Of a stretch of DNA of 36,235 bases, positions 26,108 through 34,187 are shown piece after piece; position 1 is the first letter of the stretch; each line of letters begins with the position of its first letter. Where the stretch lies: contig CAZWLN010000048.1 in the NCBI GenBank assembly GCA_964634885.1, positions 1 to 36,235 on the forward strand, given 5' to 3'. The position numbers and the translations under genes are program-made. A model generated the notes under the pieces. The model was not told the origin of the DNA. It saw nothing but the letters and a program-made list of their open reading frames with translations, and made no database searches. The stretch comes from DAINRZ01 sp964634885 (GTDB lineage: Bacteria > Bacteroidota > Ignavibacteria > Kapaibacteriales > UBA2268).

Positions 26108-27220
26108 TTAACTTTCTGCTTTCTTTATTGGGATTGATACCTTGACTGTAGTAAAGTCGCCCGGGGCGCTGTCGATCTGGAATGTACCGCTGTAGAGTTC
26201 GAGTATTTTCCTGACAATTGCCAGTCCCAGCCCCGATCCCTGTTGTTCAAATTCATTGCGCTCAAACTGGATGAAAGCGCCGATATTCCTGATCTGGTCC
26301 TGGCTCATGCCCCTGCCGGAATTGGTAAAGGCGATGCAGTACATGTCGCCTTCGATCATGCTGAGAATTTTGACGGTAGTTCCGGGATCAGAGAATTTGA
26401 ATGCGTTGTCGCTGATTTCTTCGACAATTTTTATCAGGTATTCTTCGGGTATTGCCAACGGGACATTGTCGAGCATAAGCACCAGCTCGTTATCCTTGTG
26501 GTATCTTTTGGCCACTTCGGAAGCGAAGTCCCTGATTACCATCTTCGGATTGTCGCAGAGATGTATTGTAGTCGTATGGCCTGAATAGAGCTGTTTGATA
26601 TTGTCGGTCTGGTAGAGTTTGGTGTAATAGGAGTAGTTGACAACAATGCGGAGTAAACGCTTTCCGGCGTCGAGTATATTTTTATTCATCATTTTTATTT
26701 CGTCGAAGTTCAGTTCTTCCGGTTCACTGCTGTCGATGATCTGCGAAAAGCCGAGGATGACATTAAGCGGCGACCTGAGTTCATGGGGCAGTGAAGCAGA
26801 AATGTAAGACTGCAGTTCTCTCAGTTTCTTGTTAAAGTGTTTTTCGATGGTAGAGAATTTATCGAGCCTGGACCTGACGGCCCTGATGATTTCTTCATTT
26901 TCAAAGGGTTTGGTAATATAATCGTCGGCGCCGATTTCCATGCCGAATCTCTGTGTAGACTTTTCTGCCTTGGCCGTTAAGAACAGGAACGGAATGGCAA
27001 AAGTAACCGGGTTCTGCCTCAGGGCTTTCAGTACGCCGTAACCGTCGAGTTCGGGCATCATGATGTCGCTGATGATCAGGTCGGGAATGTGTTTCATTGC
27101 TTGCTCCACACCGATTCTTCCGTTCTTTGCAGTGTGAACTTCATAGTCTTCGAGGCTGAGTATGTCTTCAAGAGCTTCGAGAATCTGAACATCATCTTCA
27201 ATAATTAGTATTTTTTTCAT
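26108..27220 (-). CDS. Response regulator-histidine kinase fusion (REC-HisKA-HATPase)
   Basis: 370 residues. The receiver domain (1-118) is complete: Asp9/Asp10, the phospho-acceptor Asp52 (LIISDIMMPELDG), Thr82 and Lys104 (YITKPF). A helical linker leads to a HisKA-like motif with His146 (SLPHELRSPLNVILGF) and a HATPase domain with N-box Asn272 (EEISDNAFKFSD), G1 NSGRGM (300-305) and G2 GSGLGLAIV (328-336). The G1 motif begins with Asn where Asp is usual. There is no DNA-binding domain, so its output must pass to a partner. It starts 61 bp after the multi-PAS kinase, whose phosphoryl group its receiver may accept; cytoplasmic, no membrane segment. Confidence 0.9.
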   Translation of the reverse strand: MKKILIIEDDVQILEALEDILSLEDYEVHTAKNGRIGVEQAMKHIPDLIISDIMMPELDGYGVLKALRQNPVTFAIPFLFLTAKAEKSTQRFGMEIGADDYITKPFENEEIIRAVRSRLDKFSTIEKHFNKKLRELQSYISASLPHELRSPLNVILGFSQIIDSSEPEELNFDEIKMMNKNILDAGKRLLRIVVNYSYYTKLYQTDNIKQLYSGHTTTIHLCDNPKMVIRDFASEVAKRYHKDNELVLMLDNVPLAIPEEYLIKIVEEISDNAFKFSDPGTTVKILSMIEGDMYCIAFTNSGRGMSQDQIRNIGAFIQFERNEFEQQGSGLGLAIVRKILELYSGTFQIDSAPGDFTTVKVSIPIKKAES

Positions 27221-27281
27221 ATACTTACACTTACCCTAATTTTTTGAATAAGTTCATTCATTACATTAATAATGCCAAAAT

Positions 27282-30200
27282 CTATAATTTCGGCAGGAAA
27301 ATTACGAAAGTAGAACCTTTTCCCAAAGAACTTTCTACTTCGACCCTGCCGCCAAGCAGGTCGATGCATCGTTTTACAATCGACAGGCCCAGGCCTGTTC
27401 CAGGTATTGACACGGCATTGCTGCCCCTGATGAACTGGTCGAACAGGACGCCTTTGTCCTCTTCTGAAATGCCGATGCCGTTGTCAATGACATATAATTC
27501 ATAAAAATCTTCTGTTTCCTTCAGTTTCATTTTCACATCGGGGGTTTCGCCGGAGAATTTGATTGCATTGGTCAGGAGGTTAATAAGTATATTCTTTAGT
27601 ACAATGGCGTCAGTGCGGACAGAGCTGAAATTGCCTTCCTTTGTCAATTGTATTTCATGGATATAATCGTAGATCGATAAGACATCGTCAATCGATTCGC
27701 GGCATAGGTTCTCTATGTCAGTCGGAATCATGTTTGCCCTGATTACGCCGGCGTCGGACCTGCTGATCATCAAAACGTCCTCGAGCAGCAAGGTAAGGTC
27801 CCTGACTGATTTCTTGATCTTTGTAATGTATTTCTGCGATTTTTCCGGTTGTTTTCTGTTGTTGAACCTTTCGACGAGGTTTGTGGACGACAGAATTATT
27901 GTAAGTGGTGTCCTGTATTCGTGCGATATCATGGAGATGAACCTGTTTTTCAGTTCAACGAGTTCCTTTTCTTTAATGAGGGCTTTGGAGGTTTCATCCT
28001 GAGCTTTTCGCAGTTCGTCGGTCATCCTCTGCCTGATGTTTACTTCCATTTTCAGGTCCCTGAGAGCTTCTTCCAACTGCATTGTCCTTTCGATGACCCT
28101 TACTTCCATTTCGGAGTTCAACTTCTTAATCTCGTCTTCAGCTTTCTTGCTCCTTGTAATGTCCCTGATGATGTTTACAAGCATGAAACCGTTGGCGGTC
28201 CTGACGCTGAAAAGCGACCCCTCAATCGTTTTCTGTTCGCCACCTTTACACTGGTACTTCCTTTCGTAGTACGATTTGGTGTTTGGTATTCCCTGTTTGA
28301 GGTAATCTATTGTTTTGGACTTGATCTTGTTGTAGTGTTCCTCTGATTTCAATTCGTTGGGGCTGATCTCGTACTGGAAATCCCATATATACCTGTTCAG
28401 CATTTCCTTCTCTGCCATCCCGAGAATATTTTCCATTGCATTGTTCCAGACGATGATCTTACCCTCTTCATCGGAGATGGTAATGCCGTCGATCAGTTCC
28501 TGGACCACACTCCTGAATTTTTTGTCGCTGACTCTCAACTGCTGTTCGACGTTTTTCATGTCGTAGAAGATGTCGATGTAGGAAACGCCGTATGTAATAT
28601 TTTCTGCCAGGTCGTTGAGGAAATTGGTTTCCTCCTGCCGGAAGCTGTTGAATTCAATGGAATTAATCACCATTACACCGGTGGAGTTGCTGCCGAGGTA
28701 GAAGGGGATGGCAGCAACAGACCTGATGCCTTTGCCGACGGCAGCCTTTTTCCAGTTGAATTCATCGGATGAATTCTTAAGGTCCTGGATGATGTAAGTA
28801 GAGCCGTTGGACAGTGCCCTGCCGGCAGGCGACGTTTTGTAGTCCCTGTCTCCGGGCCTGATCTGCAGTTCCATAAGCATCGCATCGTCCAGTCCCCACT
28901 GGGCAAACGACACGAGGTTTTCTTTTTCGTCCGTCAGCCCGATCCAGATGGAATTGAAGCCGCCGACTTCCACCATGATCTGGCATATCCTCATCATGAG
29001 GTCAGTCTTGTCGGTCGAGCGTATGAGTTCGAGGTTGCAGGTGCTCATCAGCCTGAGCAGGCGGTTGAGTCGTTCCAGTTCGTTCTCGGCGTTCTTTCTT
29101 TCGGTAACGTCGATCATGATGCCTTCGAAATGAGATATTTCCCCTGAACTATTCCTGCGTATCCATGTGTTGACATCGACATACCTGACACTGCCGATCT
29201 TCGTAACGATGCGGTAACTCTGGAAGAATTCAATCCTGTCGTTGTTGCTGTAGCTTCTGACTTCAGAAAAGACCCTGTCCAGGTCATCTTTGTGTACGAC
29301 TTGTGAGAACAGGAGACTGCCGGAGTAGAATTCCTCCGGTTCGAAACCGTATTGCCTGATGTTGCTCGATACATATTCCACCGGCAGTCCGGGTTTGTTT
29401 GCCCAGAGGACGGCAACGGCGGGGCTTTTGTTTATTATGGCTTCCAGTTCGCTGATGCTGCCGGCCAGTTTTTGGGACTGCCCGGATGGCGTCATGTCGC
29501 TGACGACGGCACAGGCAATGAACCTGTTTCCTGTAACGATGGGGAACATGACCGACCTGATTGACCGTATCGACCCGTCGCTTAACTGGACGAGCCTGTC
29601 GTCCGGTTTGTTAACCCAGTTGGCGTAGCGGTTACGGTAGAATTCGAGGAAAGTCTCTTTTGTCAGGTTGTAGTATTCCTGGTTCTTCTTGTCTTCGGTC
29701 GCCAGCAGGTAAAGTATGTCCCAGATGTGATGATTGAGCGCATATTCCCTCTTCAGTTGAAGAATTGTTTCTGCCGCCGGATTCCATTCGACGATCCTGC
29801 CGTTGTTGTCTGTCAGGATGATGGCGTCATTAGACTGTTCGAGGACGCTGAAGAACTTCTGTTCGCTTTCCGAAAGCCTGAGTTCAAGCATGCTGTTCTC
29901 TGTGTTGTCCTGCATGACGCAGATGATGCCTGTTGTCCCGGTTTTCCTGTTGTGCATCCTGGAACAGCGTATATTGTACAGCCTGTGTTTTCCGTCGGCA
30001 CAAATAATGATTTCATCATAGGAACGGACATCTGTCCCGTGCATCGGGTTATTACCCGGTAAAGAAGAATCAGGTGGCGGAAGTAGCGGTAAAGATACGG
30101 GCAGTGAGGAAATATGTTTGCCGATGATTTGTTCCCTATCAGCGCCCATTATCGTTCCGGCGAAATAATCGTTGCATTCACGTACAACGTTGCCGCCGTC

Positions 30201-30317
30201 GAAGAAACAAAATGCTCCGGGAATTGTCCGGATCAGCATGTCAAATAAATCGGAGTTGCTGTTGACATCCATTCCGTCCAATTTCCAGTTTAATATTTCT
30301 CCGGTATCAATACCCAT
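27282..30317 (-). CDS. Multi-PAS/GAF sensor histidine kinase
   Basis: 1,011 residues from the ATG at 30317. A TTG at 30350 keeps the frame open, but the ATG has TATAGGG directly before it and I prefer it. Counting from the TTG, there are four PAS domains (about 35-150, 160-290, 300-420, 610-735), with a GAF domain at about 430-595, a coiled coil (735-800), HisKA with His810 (SMISHEYRTPLTIILSS), N-box Asn928 (NLLTNAIKFSGE), G1 DNGIGIS (956-962) and G2 GTGLGLSIV (984-992). There is no transmembrane helix, so it senses a cytoplasmic signal such as redox state, a small ligand or protein contact. It heads the minus-strand run that continues with the receiver-kinase fusion. Signal and target are unknown. 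Confidence 0.92.
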   Translation of the reverse strand: MGIDTGEILNWKLDGMDVNSNSDLFDMLIRTIPGAFCFFDGGNVVRECNDYFAGTIMGADREQIIGKHISSLPVSLPLLPPPDSSLPGNNPMHGTDVRSYDEIIICADGKHRLYNIRCSRMHNRKTGTTGIICVMQDNTENSMLELRLSESEQKFFSVLEQSNDAIILTDNNGRIVEWNPAAETILQLKREYALNHHIWDILYLLATEDKKNQEYYNLTKETFLEFYRNRYANWVNKPDDRLVQLSDGSIRSIRSVMFPIVTGNRFIACAVVSDMTPSGQSQKLAGSISELEAIINKSPAVAVLWANKPGLPVEYVSSNIRQYGFEPEEFYSGSLLFSQVVHKDDLDRVFSEVRSYSNNDRIEFFQSYRIVTKIGSVRYVDVNTWIRRNSSGEISHFEGIMIDVTERKNAENELERLNRLLRLMSTCNLELIRSTDKTDLMMRICQIMVEVGGFNSIWIGLTDEKENLVSFAQWGLDDAMLMELQIRPGDRDYKTSPAGRALSNGSTYIIQDLKNSSDEFNWKKAAVGKGIRSVAAIPFYLGSNSTGVMVINSIEFNSFRQEETNFLNDLAENITYGVSYIDIFYDMKNVEQQLRVSDKKFRSVVQELIDGITISDEEGKIIVWNNAMENILGMAEKEMLNRYIWDFQYEISPNELKSEEHYNKIKSKTIDYLKQGIPNTKSYYERKYQCKGGEQKTIEGSLFSVRTANGFMLVNIIRDITRSKKAEDEIKKLNSEMEVRVIERTMQLEEALRDLKMEVNIRQRMTDELRKAQDETSKALIKEKELVELKNRFISMISHEYRTPLTIILSSTNLVERFNNRKQPEKSQKYITKIKKSVRDLTLLLEDVLMISRSDAGVIRANMIPTDIENLCRESIDDVLSIYDYIHEIQLTKEGNFSSVRTDAIVLKNILINLLTNAIKFSGETPDVKMKLKETEDFYELYVIDNGIGISEEDKGVLFDQFIRGSNAVSIPGTGLGLSIVKRCIDLLGGRVEVESSLGKGSTFVIFLPKL

Positions 30318-30755
30318 CCCTATACAGTATAGTGTAACCTCTGTATTCAATTTTACGTTAATATAACTTATTTATCTAAGAAATGAAATAAAAAATTTCG
30401 CTCTGGTACAATATTTCTAAGGAAAGCGGGTAAAGTAATAATTAGCTGAACCAGCACTGTCAGTGTCGTCAGGAAACAATTTGTTTTCCAAATCATGGAT
30501 TTATGGCTGCAGTTCTTAAATCGGGCATATCTTACAGGAAAATGGCGGCAATGGATAAACAGAAAAAAAGAATTGAGAATTCGGCATTTATACTTCTACT
30601 CTGATAAACAGTCGGCCTTAAACGTGTGTAGGGGTTTTCTGCAAAAGGAGGCATGTAAAACCGGTACTTTATACATACTATTTTGTTAATCTTTCATTGT
30701 TTCTTAATTTAGTATTTTATATATGTAAATATTTTTGATTAATCAGAGTATTGAA
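30318..30755. other. Divergent intergenic region between the kinase and gcvPB genes
   Basis: About 440 bp with promoters for both directions expected. A Bacteroidota-type minus-7 candidate TATTTTTG (TAnnTTTG) lies at 30730-30737, 18 bp before the gcvPB ATG, but I see no well-spaced TTTG minus-33 box. GGAAAC..GTTTTCC at 30472-30489 is an imperfect inverted repeat. I looked for a glycine riboswitch and did not find its paired GGAG/GAGA cores. A 64-codon plus-strand frame (30495-30689) shows no domain and is not called. Confidence 0.45.
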
Positions 30756-32210
30756 ATGGAAAAGATAATATTTGAGAAAAGCAAGGCCGGACGGAAAGGT
30801 TACACTCTGCCCAGGAACGACGTTGAACAGTCATTCAAAAGTGATATTCCCGAAAATATGCTCCGCAAAACGGAACTGAACCTGCCCGAAGTCAGCGAGA
30901 GCGACGTTGCGAGACATTTCGTCAGGTTGTCACATCTCAACTACAATATTGAAGACGGAGTCTATCCTCTGGGTTCATGTACCATGAAATATAATCCAAA
31001 GATAAATGAGAAGACAGCAGCCATGCCCGGCTTCTCCATGCTTCATCCATGCATCAGCCCCGACAGCGCACAGGGAGCGCTTCAGCTCATGTATGAACTG
31101 GGCGAGATGCTTAAAGAAGTTGTCGGCATGGACGGTGTTACGCTACAGCCTTCTGCCGGTTCAAACGGTGAATTTACGGGCATCCTGATGTTCAGGGCCT
31201 ACCACCTCGACAGAGGCGATACGAAGAGGACAAAGATACTAATACCCGACTCTGCACACGGTACCAATCCCGCATCCGCATACATTGCAGGGTTTGAGAT
31301 CGTTTCGGTTAAGTCTAACGAAGCCGGCAGGGTTGACCTCGACGACCTCGAGAGCAAAGTCGGCGACGACGTGGCAGGTTTCATGCTAACCAATCCCAAC
31401 ACTCTCGGCCTTTTCGAAAAGGATATTACCGTCATTGAAAAACTGGTACACGGCTGCGGCGGCCTGATGTATATGGACGGCGCCAACCTCAATGCCCTTC
31501 TTGGCATTGTCAGGCCCGGCGACATGGGATTCGACTGTGTCCACATCAACCTTCACAAAACATTTTCAACGCCTCACGGCGGCGGCGGTCCGGGTTCAGG
31601 ACCGGTTTGCGTTGGCAAAAGCCTGGCGCCCTATCTTCCCGAACCGAGGATCGTAAAGAACGGCAACAGGTTCCAATTAGAAGAGAACACAGAGAAATCC
31701 GTCGGCAGCATTCACACTTTCTTCGGTAACTTCGGCATCATGGTCAGGGCTTATACCTACATGAGGATGTGCGGGGCAAAAGGCCTCAGGCGGGTAAGCG
31801 AAAACGCCATCATCAACGCCAATTACCTCCTGAGCCGGCTCGACGACGAATTCCTGCTGCCGTACAAGGAACGCGGCCTTCATGAGTTTGTCATCAGCGG
31901 CGACAAACAGAAAGAGTACGGCGTTACAACCAAAGATATTGCCAAGAGGCTGCTGGACTACGGCTACCATGCCCCGACGATTTACTTCCCGCTCATTGTC
32001 CACGAAGCTATGCTTGTCGAGCCGACAGAGACAGAATCGATGGAAAGCCTCGACGAATTTGCCGATACCATGAAAGCAATTTCACTGGAAGCAAAGACCA
32101 ATCCCGAATTCGTAAAGGATGCGCCCTACAAAACGCCTGTCCGCAGGATTGACGATGCACTCGCAGCAAGAAAACTGAACATCAATTATTTCAAACAGCC
32201 TGCTGATTGA
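30756..32210 (+). CDS. gcvPB: Glycine dehydrogenase (decarboxylating), subunit 2 (split P protein)
   Basis: 484 residues from the ATG at 30756 (MEKIIFEKSKAGRKGYTLP, the typical start of GcvPB); an upstream TTG at 30735 adds only seven residues. This is the PLP-carrying half of the P protein in organisms with split GcvP. The lysine that binds PLP is Lys268 in NLHKTFSTPHGGGGPGSGP; LGSCTMKYNPKINE (72-85) and SAHGTNPASA (166-175) are further family signatures. With subunit 1, the H protein and the T and L proteins it cleaves glycine to CO2, ammonia and methylene-tetrahydrofolate in the cytoplasm. The partner genes are not in the window, so the gene stands alone here. It ends in the strong terminator at 32233-32280. 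Confidence 0.95.
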   Translation: MEKIIFEKSKAGRKGYTLPRNDVEQSFKSDIPENMLRKTELNLPEVSESDVARHFVRLSHLNYNIEDGVYPLGSCTMKYNPKINEKTAAMPGFSMLHPCISPDSAQGALQLMYELGEMLKEVVGMDGVTLQPSAGSNGEFTGILMFRAYHLDRGDTKRTKILIPDSAHGTNPASAYIAGFEIVSVKSNEAGRVDLDDLESKVGDDVAGFMLTNPNTLGLFEKDITVIEKLVHGCGGLMYMDGANLNALLGIVRPGDMGFDCVHINLHKTFSTPHGGGGPGSGPVCVGKSLAPYLPEPRIVKNGNRFQLEENTEKSVGSIHTFFGNFGIMVRAYTYMRMCGAKGLRRVSENAIINANYLLSRLDDEFLLPYKERGLHEFVISGDKQKEYGVTTKDIAKRLLDYGYHAPTIYFPLIVHEAMLVEPTETESMESLDEFADTMKAISLEAKTNPEFVKDAPYKTPVRRIDDALAARKLNINYFKQPAD

Positions 32211-32232
32211 TTTATTAAAAACTGATAAATAC

Positions 32233-32280
32233 AAAAGCGTATGGGTATATACAATCATCCATGCGCTTTTTTTATTTTTT
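32233..32280 (+). terminator. Intrinsic terminator of gcvPB
   Basis: AAAAGCGTATGG (32233-32244) and CCATGCGCTTTT (32259-32270) pair over 12 positions with one G-T wobble, around a 14-base loop, followed by TTTATTTTTT. It starts 23 bp after the stop codon. The A-tract on the 5' side makes it potentially bidirectional. Confidence 0.9.
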
Positions 32281-32464
32281 AGGCGGTACACCATGCTTCT
32301 ATTCTCAGTTGGATTGGTTCCTTCTATTCTTGAGCCGCACACCCTCTGTCACTACTCCTTCGTCATTCGTAATTCGTAATTCATCATTCGTAATTCGTAA
32401 TTCGTAATTCGTAATTCGTAATTCGTAATTCGTAATTCATCTAACCCCACACTCCTAACATATT

Positions 32465-32486
32465 GAGACGCAAGGCCTTGCGTCTC
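32465..32486. repeat. Perfect 22-bp palindrome, copy 1
   Basis: GAGACGCAAGG is followed directly by its exact reverse complement CCTTGCGTCTC. It lies in the spacer of the duplicated 121-bp module. Palindromes with the same AGACG..CGTCT ends are dispersed repeats in other bacteria, notably filamentous cyanobacteria, as far as I recall. It resembles a REP-type element dropped into the heptamer array. Confidence 0.75.
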
Positions 32487-32551
32487 TACTTCTCGCTCGT
32501 AATTCGTAATTTATCATCCGTAATTCGTCATCCGTAATTCGTAATTTATCA

Positions 32552-32651
32552 NNNNNNNNNNNNNNNNNNNNNNNNNNNNNNNNNNNNNNNNNNNNNNNNN
32601 NNNNNNNNNNNNNNNNNNNNNNNNNNNNNNNNNNNNNNNNNNNNNNNNNNN
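32552..32651. other. Assembly gap (100 N)
   Basis: Exactly 100 unknown bases lie inside the repeat array, the conventional size for a gap of unknown length. The true array may be much longer, and the two 121-bp modules may be fewer or more than the two seen. Confidence 0.98.
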
Positions 32652-32744
32652 ATTCGTAATTCGTAATTCGTAATTCGTAATTCGTAATTCGTAATTCGTA
32701 ATTCATAATTCGTAATTCATCTAACCCCACACTCCTAACATATT

Positions 32745-32766
32745 GAGACGCAAGGCCTTGCGTCTC
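32745..32766. repeat. Perfect 22-bp palindrome, copy 2
   Basis: Identical to the palindrome at 32465-32486 and 280 bp from it, within the second exact copy of the 121-bp module. Confidence 0.75.
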
Positions 32767-33013
32767 TACTTCTCGCTCGTAATTCGTAATTTATCATCCG
32801 TAATTCGTCATCCGTAATTCGTAATTTATCATTCGTAATTCGTAATTCGTAATTCGTAATTCATCATTCGTAATTCGTAATTCGTAATTCGTAATTCGTA
32901 ATTCGTAATTCATCATTCGTAATTCGTAATTCATCCAACTCCGCACTCCTAACTCCACATTCGTTATTCGTCATTCGTAATTCTTCATTCGTAATTCGTA
33001 ATTCATCTAACCC

Positions 33014-34066
33014 CTACACCACTCCTGCTTCCGTAACAGTGATTACCCCTTCGTCGGCGTCAATTTCTGCTTCCACGCCGAAAGGCAGGGTTGCCTGTTC
33101 GGATGTATGCCCGAAATTGAGGCCGTAAAACACCGGGATGTCGAGCTTGCCGAGTATATTGTCCAGTACCTCTCCCAGGGAATAGTCCCATGTCTGCGAT
33201 GAATCCTTAACCTCGCAGCCTGAACAGCGGCCGAAAGCAATGCCGGCAGCTGCTGACAGCTTACCTGCCAGGCTTAGCTGTGTCAGCATACGGTCGATGC
33301 GGAACGGCTCCTCGTCCACGTCTTCGATGCATACAATCCTTCCGGCAGTCTCAATCTCGTACGGTGTACCCATCAGGGCAGAAATCAGTGAGAGGTTACC
33401 GCCGGTAAGCCTGCCTTTTGCTTTGCCCGGACGGATTGTACGGACAGGAAAGGCTTCCCTGAGGAAGTTCTTTGCATCGCTGTTCCTGATGGTTCCGACG
33501 GGAGTTGTATCGAACAGAGCCTTGTAGAAATGGTCAAAGGTATATTTCGAGAAAGAGGAAAGCATTACCGGGCCGTGGAAAGTAACAAGCCCTGAAAATT
33601 TGTTAATGGCCAGGTGCAGGGCAGTAATGTCACTGTACCCGAGAAAAATCTTAGGATTGCTCCTGATGAGATCATAGTCCAGGCGGTCCAGAAGCTGGGG
33701 GGAACCGTAACCGCCACGGATGCAGAACACAGCTTTGACTTCAGTGTCTGAAAACATCCGGTGAATGTCTTCCACTCTCTCTTCTGATGTTCTCGATTTG
33801 TAGCCGCTGCCTTTCCTTACGTAGGAACCGAATTTCAGCTTCAGTCCAAGGTAATCGGCCAGCTCGGCAACAAGAGCAATATCGTCTGGGTTGGACACTG
33901 CTGTCCCCGGGGCAACCACACCGACGCAGTCTCCTTTTTTCAGGGCTTTGGGCCTTATTGTGGCTGTGACGGCAGCCTTTCCGCCTGGCAACGGTACTGT
34001 CTTCGCAACTGCCGGCAGAAGTGTAACGGCAGCCATACTGCTGCAAAAATTTCTTCTGTTCATCAT
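33014..34066 (-). CDS. S66-family LD-carboxypeptidase with Tat-like leader
   Basis: 350 residues. The N-terminus MMNRRNFCSSMAAVTLLPAVA resembles a twin-arginine signal (RR followed by N-F and a hydrophobic stretch), and the mature enzyme starts near residue 35. The S66 catalytic triad is visible: Ser122 in IRGGYGS, Glu248 in VCIEDVDEEPF and His320 in NFGHTSEQATLPFG. LGYSDITALHLAI (142-154) is also typical. The family removes the terminal D-alanine from tetrapeptide stems of peptidoglycan (LD-carboxypeptidase) or cleaves related substrates such as microcin C derivatives. Most characterised members are cytoplasmic, so an export leader is notable and suggests a periplasmic role. The start is the first of two ATG codons. 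The stop lies about 8 bp from the heptamer array; 121 bp separate its start from the divergent RelA/SpoT gene. Confidence 0.9.
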   Translation of the reverse strand: MMNRRNFCSSMAAVTLLPAVAKTVPLPGGKAAVTATIRPKALKKGDCVGVVAPGTAVSNPDDIALVAELADYLGLKLKFGSYVRKGSGYKSRTSEERVEDIHRMFSDTEVKAVFCIRGGYGSPQLLDRLDYDLIRSNPKIFLGYSDITALHLAINKFSGLVTFHGPVMLSSFSKYTFDHFYKALFDTTPVGTIRNSDAKNFLREAFPVRTIRPGKAKGRLTGGNLSLISALMGTPYEIETAGRIVCIEDVDEEPFRIDRMLTQLSLAGKLSAAAGIAFGRCSGCEVKDSSQTWDYSLGEVLDNILGKLDIPVFYGLNFGHTSEQATLPFGVEAEIDADEGVITVTEAGVV

Positions 34067-34187
34067 ACTATATTAATTGTTCCATGTTGTTTTTTAAGCT
34101 TAAAATAGTTAATTTACAAATAACAACAAAATTTGTTCGTTTTATTATTGGAGTTACGTCTTTACAATGGGCGTCGTATGGTGAAAA

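Larger units (their letters stand above)
32361..33006. repeat. Heptanucleotide (CGTAATT) repeat array with spacer modules
   Basis: The array is built from in-phase 7-bp units, mostly CGTAATT with variants CATCATT, CGTCATT and TATCATC. The first run (32361-32437) is 11 units without an indel. A 121-bp module (32431-32551) recurs exactly at 32711-32831 and carries a perfect palindrome. Further spacers of the type CATCTAACCCCACACTCC occur near 32438, 32718, 32932 and 33003. The array lies between the gcvPB terminator and the stop codon of the carboxypeptidase, ending about 8 bp from that stop. Open frames across it (ELRITNY-type peptides on the minus strand) follow from the repeat and are not genes. 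Confidence 0.9.

Noticed and set aside
30495..30689. 64-codon plus-strand gene before gcvPB
   Set aside because: No domain, no clear binding site, and it lies in a promoter region.
30351..30755. Glycine riboswitch before gcvPB
   Set aside because: The gene invites it, but the aptamer cores and a second aptamer are not seen in the 5' region.
32455..32730. Small minus-strand gene encoding ELRITNY-type repeats
   Set aside because: It spans the N gap and the heptamer array; the reading frame is a product of the repeat.
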